A DNA stretch of 64,000 nt from the NCBI GenBank assembly GCA_900320595.1, contig ONSW01000032.1, positions 1 through 64,000 on the forward strand, given 5' to 3'. The first letter of the stretch is position 1. The number at the start of each line of letters is the position of its first letter. Source of the stretch: an uncultured Eubacteriales bacterium. GTDB taxonomy: Bacteria; Bacillota; Clostridia; Oscillospirales; Oscillospiraceae. The notes under the pieces are model-generated. The model was not told where the DNA came from. It ran no database searches and worked only from the letters and a program-made list of their open reading frames with translations. Positions 15,865 to 24,282 of the stretch are shown piece by piece. The position numbers and the translations under genes were made by a program.

Positions 15865-17400
15865 ATGGAAAACAATCGCGGATCATGGAACAGCAACATA
15901 GGCTTCCTGCTGGCCGCCATCGGTTCTGCGGTCGGTCTCGGAAACATCTGGGGCTTCCCGTACAAGATGGGCAAATCCGGCGGATTTACGTTCCTGCTCG
16001 TGTACATATTCCTGGCGGTTTTCGTCGGCCTGATCATCATGGCGTCCGAGCTTGCCCTCGGCCGTAAGACCAGAAAGGCCCCGATCGCGGCCTACAAGGC
16101 CGTGTCGAGCAAGTATTCCTGGCTCGGCTGGTTTGCGGTGCTCTCGCCGTTCCTGATCATGACCTTCTACTCGGTCCTCGGCGGCTACTGCATCTACTAC
16201 ATCATCATCAACCTCATCGGTCTCTTCGGTGGCATGCCGGACGGCTCGTCCTTCGGCGCGATGCTCACCAGCATCCCCGCCTCCCTCGGCGTACTGCTTG
16301 GCTTCATGCTGATCTGCTTTATCATCGTCGCGGGCGGCGTATCCGGCGGTATTGAAAAGTTCAACAAGGTTGGCATGCCCGCGCTGTTCGTGATGCTGCT
16401 CGTCATCATCGTCCGCGCGCTGACGCTTCCCAACGCGGTCGAAGGCCTCAAGTTCATGTTTGTTCCCGGCTACGCGGTCAGAGGCGGCTTCATCGAAGAA
16501 GCGCCCAGCCTCATCACCGTTCTCGGCACCGCCGGCGGCCAGATGTTCTTCTCGCTGTCGCTGGCCATGGGCGCCATGATCACCTACGGCTCCTACCTCA
16601 GCAAGGATGAGAACCTTGTCAAGAACTCCGGCATCATCGTCTTTGCCGATACGCTCGTCGCGCTGCTGGCCGGTATCGCGGTCATCCCCGCGGCCGTCGC
16701 CAACGGCATCAACAACGGCATCCCTGTGGCCAACATTAAGCTCAACGGCCCCGGCCTGTTGTTCTCCACGCTGCAGGACGTGTTCCACAACATGGGCACC
16801 ATCGGCGGCATCTTCGGCGTGATCTTCTATCTGCTCGTTCTCATCGCGGCCATCTCCTCCGCCATCTCGCTGATGGAGGTGCTTGCGGCCCACTTCATCG
16901 ACAAGGCTGCCGAACAGGGCAAGAGCCTTGACCGTAAAAAGGTCGTTCTCATCATCACCGCGGTCATCACGGTCTTCGGTGCGCTCGTCGCGGCCGACGG
17001 TCTGGGCTCGAATCACATCACCCCGGCCGAGCTGTTCAAGCTGAAGGTCAACACCTGGAACGACTGTTGGCTCGACTTCTTCGACTGCTGGTCCGAAGGC
17101 ATCATGATGCCGCTCGGCGCCATGCTGATGGCGCTGATGATCGGCGGCGAGATCGGCCCGAAGGTCATGCTCGACGAGATCCACAACGGCGAGCACAGCC
17201 CCTTCTTCTCCAAGTTCTATCGCTTCTGCGTGATCTATGTCGTCCCGGCGGTCATGTGCCTGGTCCTTGCCGGCCAGCTGACCGACTTCTTCGGCAACCA
17301 GATCGTCAGCTACATCATCTCCGCCGTCTGCTTCATCATCTTCACCTATCACACACTGATCCCCGACTGGAAGAAGCTTGGCCAGGACGGCAACGAATAA
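15865..17400 (+). CDS. Neurotransmitter:sodium symporter (NSS) family transporter
   Basis: This 511-residue, roughly 12-helix Na+-coupled amino-acid carrier is of the LeuT/TnaT fold. The family start is clear: NSNIGFLLAAIGSAVGLGNIW with GFPYKMGKSGG, the unwound TM1 that binds Na+ and substrate (residues 9-39). TM6 is represented by AGGQMFFSLSLAMGAMITYGSY near residues 225-246, and TM8 by LIAAISSAISLMEV. Substrates in bacteria are mostly Trp, Tyr, Leu or other neutral amino acids. It would use the Na+ gradient that the hydrogenase/Mrp complex downstream may maintain. It is a single-gene unit with a terminator. Confidence 0.92.
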   Translation: MENNRGSWNSNIGFLLAAIGSAVGLGNIWGFPYKMGKSGGFTFLLVYIFLAVFVGLIIMASELALGRKTRKAPIAAYKAVSSKYSWLGWFAVLSPFLIMTFYSVLGGYCIYYIIINLIGLFGGMPDGSSFGAMLTSIPASLGVLLGFMLICFIIVAGGVSGGIEKFNKVGMPALFVMLLVIIVRALTLPNAVEGLKFMFVPGYAVRGGFIEEAPSLITVLGTAGGQMFFSLSLAMGAMITYGSYLSKDENLVKNSGIIVFADTLVALLAGIAVIPAAVANGINNGIPVANIKLNGPGLLFSTLQDVFHNMGTIGGIFGVIFYLLVLIAAISSAISLMEVLAAHFIDKAAEQGKSLDRKKVVLIITAVITVFGALVAADGLGSNHITPAELFKLKVNTWNDCWLDFFDCWSEGIMMPLGAMLMALMIGGEIGPKVMLDEIHNGEHSPFFSKFYRFCVIYVVPAVMCLVLAGQLTDFFGNQIVSYIISAVCFIIFTYHTLIPDWKKLGQDGNE

Positions 17401-17440
17401 GAAATACTCAACTTTCACTCATCCTCATACACTCGGGCAA

Positions 17441-17470
17441 AACGGGAGCTTCCGAAAGGAAGCTCCCGTT
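17441..17470 (+). terminator. Hairpin terminator after the NSS gene
   Basis: AACGGGAGCTTCC and GGAAGCTCCCGTT form a 13-bp stem around GAAA and are followed by ATTTC. Confidence 0.8.
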
Positions 17471-17524
17471 ATTTCGATGCGAAACAGAAAAAGGGCGAAA
17501 AAAAGGATTTGTAAAAAATACATA

Positions 17525-17553
17525 TTGCACCTTGTCCATACAGCGTTTATAAT
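17525..17553 (+). promoter_or_regulatory. Promoter of the hyp / hydrogenase cluster
   Basis: TTGCAC (17525-17530) and TATAAT (17548-17553) are spaced by 17 bp, 46 bp before hypF. No second clear promoter was found before the hydrogenase structural genes, so hypF to the polyferredoxin may form one long transcript. Confidence 0.65.
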
Positions 17554-17599
17554 ATTGTCTGAAAAATAACGATTTCTGATTTACGGAGGAAGCGCGGCC

Positions 17600-19837
17600 T
17601 TGGAAAGAGTCCTGATCCATATACACGGCATCGTCCAGGGCGTCGGCTTCCGCCCCTTTATCCACAAGCAGGTGCGCGCCTACCGGCTCGCCGGGACGAT
17701 CAAGAACACCTCCTCCGGCGTGGAGCTGGAGCTCGAGGGCGAGCGGGCGGAGCTTGAGCGCTTCATCGCCGATCTGCCGCGCAAGGCGCCGAAGCTCGCG
17801 GTCATCGAGCGCGTCGAGACGGAATTCTCGGCCGAGCTGAAGCACTTTCGGGATTTCGAGATCCTGCAGAGCAAAACCGAGGCGCAGCGCAACACGCTCA
17901 TTTCCCCCGATATCGGCATCTGTGACGACTGCCTGCGCGAGCTGCTTGACCCATCCGACCGGCGCTGGCGCTATCCCTTTATCAACTGCACCAACTGTGG
18001 CCCGCGCTTTACGATCATCAAGGACGTGCCCTATGACCGGGCCAAGACCTCGATGAGCGCATTTCCGATGTGTCCCGACTGCGACAGGGAATACCACGAC
18101 ATCGAAAACCGCCGCTACCACGCCCAGCCGGACTGCTGCCCGGACTGCGGCCCGCATGTGTTTTATCTGGACGCCGAGGGAAAACCTGTTCCCGGCGACG
18201 CGATCGAGCTTGCGCGCGCGGCGCTCAAGGCGGGGAAGATCGTTGCGATCAAGGGTCTCGGCGGGATCCATCTCGCCTGCCGCTGCGACGAGATAGAGAT
18301 CGCGCGGACGCTCCGCCGCCGCAAGCAGCGCGACGAAAAGCCCTTTGCCGTCATGTGCCGGGACGTGGACTGTGCCAAAAAGATCTGCGCGGTCTCGGCG
18401 GAGGAGGAAGCGCTTCTTACAAGCTTCCGCCGGCCGATCGTGCTGCTGAAAAAACGCGAGCGCGGCGCGCTGGAGCACCTGAGCGAAAACAACTATGTCG
18501 GCGTGATGCTGCCCTACACGCCGCTGCACGTCCTCCTGTTCGGGGACGATATCGACATGCTCGTCATGACGAGCGCCAACCTCTCCGACACGCCGATCGT
18601 CTATCGCAACGACGAGGCGACGGAAAAGCTGCGCGGCATCGCGGACGGCTTTCTGCTGCACGACCGCGAGATCCAGACGCGCTGCGACGACTCGCTGTGT
18701 TATTGCCTGGACGGCGAGGCTTACTTCGCCCGCCGCTCGCGCGGCTATGTGCCCTTTCCGGTCAGCGTTCACGAGGACGCGGGCATGCTCCTTGCCTGCG
18801 GGGCCGAGCAGAAGGCCAGCTTCTGCCTTTCAAAAGGGAACTACGTCTTCCCAAGCCAGCACATCGGCGATCTGAAGAACATCGAGACGCTCGAAAACTA
18901 CGAGCGGCAGATCCGCCATTTTGAAAAGCTCTTCGACATCCGCCCGGCGGCGATCGCCTGCGATCTGCACCCTGATTATCTCTCGACCGCCTATGCCGCG
19001 GAGCGCAGCGGGGAAGAGGGGATCCCCCTCGTCCGCGTCCAGCATCACCACGCCCACATGGCCGCCTGCATGGCGGACAACGCCCTTACCGGCGAGGTCA
19101 TCGGCCTTGTCTGGGACGGCACCGGCTACGGCACGGACGGCACGACCTGGGGCGGCGAGTGCCTCGTCGGCGGCTACGACGGCTTTTCGCGCGTCGGCAG
19201 CATCCGCCCGATCCCCCTTGCCGGCGGCGACCTTGTCACCAAAGAGCCGCTGCGCGTAACCTGGGCGCTGAAGCGTGACGCCGCTCTCCCGACAGAGGAG
19301 GAAAACGGCGCGCTGTATGCGACCATGCTGCAAAACGGATTGAACTGTCCGCTCTCGTCCGGCATGGGGCGCCTCTTCGACGGCGTCTCGGCCATGATCG
19401 GCGTCAAGACGCGCTGCAGCTATGAGGGCCAGGGCGCGATCCTGCTCGAGGCTGCGGCAACGGCCGCCGACGGGCTGTACCCGGCCGAGTGGGAGGAAGA
19501 AAACGGCATCCTGCGCTTTGACTGGCGCGGGATGATCCGCGCGATCGCTGATGATCAGAGCCGCGGCCTTGATCATGGCGTGATCGCGGCGCGCTTTCTG
19601 AACACGCTTGTCGATATGGGCGTGCACCAGTGCGTCCGAGCACGGGAGCAGAGCGGCCTCGAGCGGGTCGTGCTCTCGGGCGGCAGCTTTCAGAATATGA
19701 TTTTGATGCACCGCCTCCCGGAAGCGCTCCGGCGCGAGGGCTTCGCGGTCTATCACCACCGCCGCGTCTCGACCAACGACGAGGGCATCTCCCTCGGCCA
19801 GCTTTTGATCGCGCGTACGGCGACAGAGAGGAAATAG
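17600..19837 (+). CDS. hypF: Carbamoyltransferase HypF, [NiFe] hydrogenase maturation
   Basis: HypF uses carbamoyl phosphate and ATP to load a carbamoyl group onto HypE, the first step of cyanide ligand synthesis. All domains are present in 745 residues. The acylphosphatase domain is residues 1-90 (HGIVQGVGFRPFIHK). Four CxxC zinc-finger pairs are between residues 108 and 185 (CDDC, CTNC, CPDC, CPDC). A YrdC-like domain spans about 200-385 (KGLGGIHLACR). The C-terminal Kae1-like domain has VQHHHAHMAAC and LVWDGTGYGTDGTTWGGE. The start is TTG with GGAGG upstream. The stop is TAG, four bases before hypC. Confidence 0.96.
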   Translation: MERVLIHIHGIVQGVGFRPFIHKQVRAYRLAGTIKNTSSGVELELEGERAELERFIADLPRKAPKLAVIERVETEFSAELKHFRDFEILQSKTEAQRNTLISPDIGICDDCLRELLDPSDRRWRYPFINCTNCGPRFTIIKDVPYDRAKTSMSAFPMCPDCDREYHDIENRRYHAQPDCCPDCGPHVFYLDAEGKPVPGDAIELARAALKAGKIVAIKGLGGIHLACRCDEIEIARTLRRRKQRDEKPFAVMCRDVDCAKKICAVSAEEEALLTSFRRPIVLLKKRERGALEHLSENNYVGVMLPYTPLHVLLFGDDIDMLVMTSANLSDTPIVYRNDEATEKLRGIADGFLLHDREIQTRCDDSLCYCLDGEAYFARRSRGYVPFPVSVHEDAGMLLACGAEQKASFCLSKGNYVFPSQHIGDLKNIETLENYERQIRHFEKLFDIRPAAIACDLHPDYLSTAYAAERSGEEGIPLVRVQHHHAHMAACMADNALTGEVIGLVWDGTGYGTDGTTWGGECLVGGYDGFSRVGSIRPIPLAGGDLVTKEPLRVTWALKRDAALPTEEENGALYATMLQNGLNCPLSSGMGRLFDGVSAMIGVKTRCSYEGQGAILLEAAATAADGLYPAEWEEENGILRFDWRGMIRAIADDQSRGLDHGVIAARFLNTLVDMGVHQCVRAREQSGLERVVLSGGSFQNMILMHRLPEALRREGFAVYHHRRVSTNDEGISLGQLLIARTATERK

Positions 19838-19841
19838 AAAA

Positions 19842-20060
19842 ATGTGTCTTGCCATTCCTTTAAAAATCATTGAGATCAGCGGCAACACCGCGACCGGCGA
19901 GGCGCTTGGCATGACGCGCGAGATCCGCGTCGACTTCATCCCGGAGCCGAAGGTGGGCGATTATGTGATCGTCCATGCTGGCTTTGCCATCGAGCGATTG
20001 GGCGAGGAGCAGGCGCTGGAGGATCTCGAGGCGTGGAAGGAAGTGCGCGATGCCCTTTGA
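19842..20060 (+). CDS. hypC: Hydrogenase maturation chaperone HypC
   Basis: This 72-residue chaperone carries the Fe(CN)2CO unit together with HypD and hands it to the large subunit. The essential N-terminal cysteine is present in MCLAIPLKI, and the later conserved segment VGDYVIVHAGFAIERL is intact. It starts four bases after hypF with GAGAGGAAA upstream and overlaps hypD by 11 bp. Confidence 0.95.
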   Translation: MCLAIPLKIIEISGNTATGEALGMTREIRVDFIPEPKVGDYVIVHAGFAIERLGEEQALEDLEAWKEVRDAL

Positions 20061-21117
20061 CACGCAGCGCGTCCTGCGCGCGATCGAGGCGCTTGAGCTC
20101 GGCGAGGTAAGGCTGATGGAGGTGTGCGGCACGCACACGATGGCCATCGCCAAAAGCGGCATCCGCAGCCTTCTGCCGGAAAACGTCAAGCTGCTCTCCG
20201 GCCCCGGCTGCCCGGTCTGCGTCACACCGCCCGAGGTCATCGACGCGGTGCTTGATCTCGCTATGCGGCCCGACGTGATCCTGACGACCTACGGCGACAT
20301 GGTCCGCGTCCCCGGCAGCACGCCGGGCGACAACCTCTCCCGCCGCCGCGCGCTCGGCGCGAGGGTCGAGGTCGTGTATTCGCCTGTCGACGCGGTGAAG
20401 CTCGCCAAAGAAAACCCGGATAAAGAGGTCGTGTTCCTCGGCGTCGGCTTTGAAACCACCGCGCCCGGGACGGCCGCCGCCGTGCTGACGGCGCAGGAGC
20501 AGGGCGCGGAGAACTTCTCGCTCTTCTCGATGCTCAAAACCGTCGAGCCCGCGCTGCGCGCGCTGATCGCGTCCGAGGGCTTCAACGTCCAGGGCTTCCT
20601 CTGCCCCGGCCATGTGGCCACGATCCTGGGCGAGGAGGGCTTCCGCTTTTTGCCGGAGGAGTATGGGCTTCCCGCTGTGATCAGCGGCTTTGAGGGCGAG
20701 GATATCCTCTTCTCGGTCTATCTGCTGCTCAGACAGCTTGCCGATAAAAAGCCGCGGGTGCAGAACGAATATACCCGCGCCGTCGCGCCGAATGGCAATC
20801 CGCTGGCGCGCGCGATGATGGAAAAATGCTTTGTTCCGCGCCGCGACATCTGGCGCGGCCTCGGCGAGATCGAGGCAAGCGGCCTTGCGCTGCGCGAGGA
20901 GCTGGCGGCCTATGACGCGGAGAAAAAATTTGCGATCCGCTATCCGGAGGCAAAGCCGGTCACGGCCTGCCGCTGCGGCGAGGTCATCACCGGCCGTCTC
21001 GCGCCGCAGGAATGCCCGCTTTTCTCTCGGCGCTGCACGCCGGAGGACCCGGTGGGCCCCTGTATGGTCTCCTCCGAGGGCGCCTGCGCCGCCGCATATA
21101 AATATCAGACGGTATAA
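20050..21117 (+). CDS. hypD: Hydrogenase formation protein HypD
   Basis: HypD is the Fe-S scaffold on which iron receives its CN and CO ligands. The 355 residues contain the three conserved motifs: EVCGTHTMAIAKSGI (about residues 25-39), LLSGPGCPVCVTP (about 48-60) and GFETTAPGTAA (about 138). The C-terminal cysteine set is CRCGE, CPLF, RCTPEDPVGPCMVS and GACAAAY for the [4Fe-4S] cluster. The ATG at 20050 follows GGAAG and overlaps the end of hypC, so translation is coupled. Bases after the stop enter the 62-bp repeat block. Confidence 0.95.
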   Translation: MPFDTQRVLRAIEALELGEVRLMEVCGTHTMAIAKSGIRSLLPENVKLLSGPGCPVCVTPPEVIDAVLDLAMRPDVILTTYGDMVRVPGSTPGDNLSRRRALGARVEVVYSPVDAVKLAKENPDKEVVFLGVGFETTAPGTAAAVLTAQEQGAENFSLFSMLKTVEPALRALIASEGFNVQGFLCPGHVATILGEEGFRFLPEEYGLPAVISGFEGEDILFSVYLLLRQLADKKPRVQNEYTRAVAPNGNPLARAMMEKCFVPRRDIWRGLGEIEASGLALREELAAYDAEKKFAIRYPEAKPVTACRCGEVITGRLAPQECPLFSRRCTPEDPVGPCMVSSEGACAAAYKYQTV

Positions 21118-21150
21118 AGTCTGATCCTTTTCGGCGCGGAAGGCTGCAAG

Positions 21151-21342
21151 GAAAGGAACCTCATCCACCGCTGACGCGGTCCCCCCTTCCCCGCAAGCGG
21201 GGAAGGCTAAGAGGAAGGAACCTCATCCGTCGGACAGAGTCCGACACCTTCCCCGCAAGCGGGGAAGGCTATAAGGAAGGAACCTCATCCGTCGGACAAA
21301 GTCCGACACCTTCCCCGCAAGCGGGGAAGGCTATAAGGAAGG
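21151..21342. repeat. 62-bp tandem repeat, three copies plus a 6-bp partial
   Basis: Copies at 21151-21212, 21213-21274 and 21275-21336 have a period of 62 bp, and GGAAGG follows at 21337-21342. The second and third copies differ at one base; the first is more divergent. Each copy holds two hairpins: GTCGGAC/GTCCGAC and CCTTCCCC-gcaa-GGGGAAGG reading CCTTCCCCGCAAGCGGGGAAGG. It lies between hypD and hypE, and the trailing GGAAGG is placed as the hypE ribosome site. Related single copies are at 2377-2494 and 7163-7210. Confidence 0.92.
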
Positions 21343-21352
21343 TTTATTGGAA

Positions 21353-22351
21353 ATGGACGAAATCATCACACTTGACTATGGCAGCGGGGGAAAAAAGACC
21401 TCGCGGCTGATCGAAAGCATGATCGTGCCGGCGCTGTCCAACCCCGCGCTCGACGCGCTGGGTGACGGGGCGATCCTGCCGGGGGCGGAAAAGCTGGTTT
21501 TTTCCACCGACAGCTTTGTCGTCAGCCCCCTGTTCTTTCCCGGCGGCGACATCGGCAAGCTCTCGGTCTGCGGCACGGTGAACGACGTCGCGGTCTGCGG
21601 CGGCGTGCCAAAGTTTTTAAGCTGTGCATTTTTGATCGAAGAGGGCTTTGCAACAGCGTCTCTTTCGCGTATAATAGAATCGATCCGCACCGCCGCGCAA
21701 AAGGCGGGCGTCACGGTCGTCACCGGCGACACAAAGGTCGTCGAGCGCGGCCGCGGCGACGGGATCTATATCAACACCGCCGGGATCGGCTTTTTGCAAT
21801 ATCCCGGCCTGTCTCCGGCGAACATCCGGCCGGGGGACGACGTGATCGTCTCCGGCACGGTGGGCGACCACGGCACGGCCGTCATGCTCGCGCGCAGCGG
21901 CATGATGCAGGGCGACATCCGCTCGGACTGCGCGGCCTTAAACGGCCTGTGCGCCGCGATCCTGGACACCGGCTGCGCCGTGCGCGTCCTGCGCGACCCC
22001 ACGCGCGGCGGCGTCGCGACGACGCTGTGCGAATTCGTCGAGGGCAGCGGCAGCACGATCGAGCTTGACGAGGACGCGATCCCGATCCGAAAAGGCGTGC
22101 GCGCGGCCTGCGACATGCTGGGGCTCGACGCGCTGTACTGCGCCAACGAGGGAAAACTCCTGTGCGTCGTCGCGCACGAGGACTGCGAGCGGGTGCTCGC
22201 CGCGATGCGCGCGACGGAGGAGGGGAAGGACGCCGCCGTGATCGGCCGCGTGACGGACCGCTACCCCGGCAAGGTCGTGATGCGCACGGCCTTCGGCGGC
22301 AGCCGGATCCTGCAGAAGCTCGCCGGCGCGCAGCTTCCGAGAATTTGTTGA
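21353..22351 (+). CDS. hypE: Hydrogenase maturation protein HypE
   Basis: HypE dehydrates its C-terminal thiocarboxamide to thiocyanate, providing the cyanide ligand. The 332 residues show the PurM-like ATP-binding fold: DYGSGGKKTSRLIESM at the start, DSFVVSPLFFPGGDIGKL, GTVNDVAVCGG and DPTRGGVATTLCEF. The obligatory C-terminal tail PRIC, whose cysteine is carbamoylated by HypF, is intact. The ATG at 21353 is preferred; a TTG six bases earlier is only 4 nt from the GGAAGG site, while the ATG is 10 nt away. hypB is not present in the window. Confidence 0.95.
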   Translation: MDEIITLDYGSGGKKTSRLIESMIVPALSNPALDALGDGAILPGAEKLVFSTDSFVVSPLFFPGGDIGKLSVCGTVNDVAVCGGVPKFLSCAFLIEEGFATASLSRIIESIRTAAQKAGVTVVTGDTKVVERGRGDGIYINTAGIGFLQYPGLSPANIRPGDDVIVSGTVGDHGTAVMLARSGMMQGDIRSDCAALNGLCAAILDTGCAVRVLRDPTRGGVATTLCEFVEGSGSTIELDEDAIPIRKGVRAACDMLGLDALYCANEGKLLCVVAHEDCERVLAAMRATEEGKDAAVIGRVTDRYPGKVVMRTAFGGSRILQKLAGAQLPRIC

Positions 22352-22426
22352 TAACAGTTTTCGCAAACTGCTTATCATATAAATGAGCAAGAACTTTCAT
22401 TAAGGGAAAAACAAGAGGTGAAACGA

Positions 22427-22808
22427 ATGCAGGAGTACAAAAAGACCATGATCGGCAAAGATCAGATCGTACCCATTGCAGAACGCATGAGGAAGAACGA
22501 GGTCTGGCTTACCATGATCCACGCCTTCGTCACCAAGGAGGGGCAGATCGAAGTCTGCTACGACTATCAGGTGGAACCGAACGGGAGAGACCGTCCTGCC
22601 CTCGATCGGCGGTATCTATGACGTAGCCGCCGAGTGGCCCGAGAGAGAGATCAACGAGCTCTTCGGCGTCACCTTCGAGGGACTTGACGTTTCGCAGCGC
22701 CTCTTCCTGCCGGAGGACATGCTGGAGACCCAGGGCAAAGGCCAGATCATGGTCACCCCCTTGAGCGAGCTGCGCAAGAAGAACAGAGAGGAGGCGGGGC
22801 AGCAATGA
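22427..22808 (+). pseudogene. NuoC/MbhK-like hydrogenase subunit, frame disrupted
   Basis: The first frame (22427-22621) encodes MQEYKKTMIGKDQIVP... to VEPNGR, then runs into a stop. The +1 frame from about 22586 to a TGA at 22806-22808 continues with ETVLPSIGGIYDVAAEWPE and REINELFGVTFEG, the classic 30-kDa subunit motif of NuoC, and ends 126 residues from the start. One extra G in GGG at 22583-22585 explains the shift. The subunit normally bridges the large subunit and the electron-input module. AGAGGTG precedes the ATG, and the TGA overlaps the ATG of the large-subunit gene. The frame may be intact in the real organism if this is a sequencing error. Confidence 0.8.
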
Positions 22809-23887
22809 GCTACATTCTCCCCATCGGCCCCTACCATCCCGCATTGGAGGAGCCGGTCCACGCAAAGCTCTATACCGAAGGCGAGATCATCAAGGACGCC
22901 GAGGTGTTCGTGGGCTATAACCACCGCGGCATCGAAAAGCTCTGCACCGAGCGCAACGCGATCCAGACGCTGGTTCTCGTCGAGCGTGTGTGCGGCATCT
23001 GCTCCCACTCCCACGCGCTGACCTATGCGCTCGGCGTCGAGCAGATCAACGCCCTCGAGGTGCCGAAGAGAGGCGCCTATATCCGCGTCATCACCGCGGA
23101 GCTCGAGCGGCTGCACTCCCACTTCCTGTGGCTGGGCATCGCGTGCCACATCATCGGCCACGACAGCATGTTCATGCATATCTGGGACGAGCGCGAGCTC
23201 GTGATGAATCTGCTGGAAAAGCTCAGCGGCAACCGCGTGAACTATGCCATGGTCACGATCGGCGGCTCGCGGCGCGACATCGACGACGAGCTGCGGCGCG
23301 AGATCCTGGACGGCTGCGACAAGCTCAAGGCGCCGCTCGACCGCATCGTGGAGCTGGCCGTGAACGACAAGACCATCGCCATGCGCACCAAGGGCGTCGG
23401 CGTGCTGACGCGCGAGGACGCGATCCGTCTCGGCGCGCTCGGCCCGCATGCGAGAGCCTCGGGCGTGAAGATCGACGTCCGCAAGGATTCGCCCTATTCC
23501 TGCTATGAGGACTTTGACTTTGATGTGCCCGTCGTGGACAGCGGCGACGTGTACGCCCGCGTGGTCGTGCGTGCGCTCGAGTGCTACGAGAGCATCAAGA
23601 TCATCCGCCAGGCGCTGGAGACCCTGCCCGAGGGGCCGATCAATCTCGGCACCAAGCTGCCCAAGATCAAGGAAGGCATGGCCGTCACCCGCCACGAGGC
23701 GCCGCGCGGTCAGCTGACCTATATGGTCATCGGCGACGGCGGCTTCAACAACTACCGCGTCAGCGCGCACGTTCCGTCCTACAAGAACACGCCGACCGTG
23801 CCGCACATGCTGCGGGGCAACACGGTGGCCGACGCGGGGCTGATCATCGCGAGCATCGACCCGTGCTTCAGCTGCCTCGACAGGTAA
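22805..23887 (+). CDS. mbhL: Group 4 [NiFe] hydrogenase large subunit, Mbh/NuoD-like
   Basis: This catalytic subunit holds the Ni-Fe centre that reduces protons to H2. The 360 residues carry both ligand pairs: ERVCGICSHSH (C63, C66) and IDPCFSCLDR (C354, C357). The NuoD-like core includes RGIEKLCTERN and YVRVITAELERLHSH-type residues, seen here as IRVITAELERLHSHFLW. The protein ends three residues after the last cysteine, so there is no C-terminal extension to be removed by an endopeptidase. No such protease gene is seen. It is translationally coupled to the NuoC-like gene and one base upstream of hypA. Confidence 0.95.
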   Translation: MSYILPIGPYHPALEEPVHAKLYTEGEIIKDAEVFVGYNHRGIEKLCTERNAIQTLVLVERVCGICSHSHALTYALGVEQINALEVPKRGAYIRVITAELERLHSHFLWLGIACHIIGHDSMFMHIWDERELVMNLLEKLSGNRVNYAMVTIGGSRRDIDDELRREILDGCDKLKAPLDRIVELAVNDKTIAMRTKGVGVLTREDAIRLGALGPHARASGVKIDVRKDSPYSCYEDFDFDVPVVDSGDVYARVVVRALECYESIKIIRQALETLPEGPINLGTKLPKIKEGMAVTRHEAPRGQLTYMVIGDGGFNNYRVSAHVPSYKNTPTVPHMLRGNTVADAGLIIASIDPCFSCLDR

Positions 23888-23888
23888 G

Positions 23889-24230
23889 ATGCACGAGCTG
23901 GCGCTTACCGAAGCGATCATCAAGATCATAAACTCCCAGCGCGAGCAGGAGCACTTCTCCCGTGTGGAGGAGATCTGCCTGCGCGTCGGCGAGTATTCCG
24001 GCATCATCCCGGACTGCCTGCGGGACTGCTTCCCCATCGCGGCCAAAGGCACCGCGGCCGAGGGGGCGCGGCTCGTCATCGAGACGGTCCCGGCCTCGTT
24101 CCGCTGTCTTGACTGCGGTTATGAGGGCGCGGTCGAGCGCAAGAGCGCCTGCTGCCCGCGCTGCGGCAGCGTGGAGCTGCGCATGATTACCGGACGGGAG
24201 TTTTATGTGGAAAGTCTGAAAGTGGAATAA
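23889..24230 (+). CDS. hypA: Hydrogenase nickel-incorporation protein HypA
   Basis: HypA delivers nickel to the large subunit. The 113 residues start MHELALTEAII, with the Ni-binding His2, and contain the zinc site CLDCGYEG ... CCPRCGSVEL (about residues 73-95). It lies directly behind the large-subunit gene rather than with hypFCDE. This placement suggests that nickel insertion is coupled to synthesis of MbhL. Its usual partner HypB is not in the window. Confidence 0.94.
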   Translation: MHELALTEAIIKIINSQREQEHFSRVEEICLRVGEYSGIIPDCLRDCFPIAAKGTAAEGARLVIETVPASFRCLDCGYEGAVERKSACCPRCGSVELRMITGREFYVESLKVE

Positions 24231-24282
24231 ACAAACGGGTTGGGGCAAAGCGCCCCTTACCCCAGGAAGGAGAGGATTTCTC

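Noticed and set aside
17600..19837. HypF as two separate genes
   Set aside because: All four domains are in one uninterrupted frame of normal length.
21151..21342. CRISPR-like repeat array
   Set aside because: The 62-bp units are adjacent without variable spacers, are internally palindromic and no cas gene is present.
22583..22585. Programmed ribosomal frameshift in the NuoC-like gene
   Set aside because: No slippery heptamer, no stimulating Shine-Dalgarno or pseudoknot was apparent; a single extra G explains it better.
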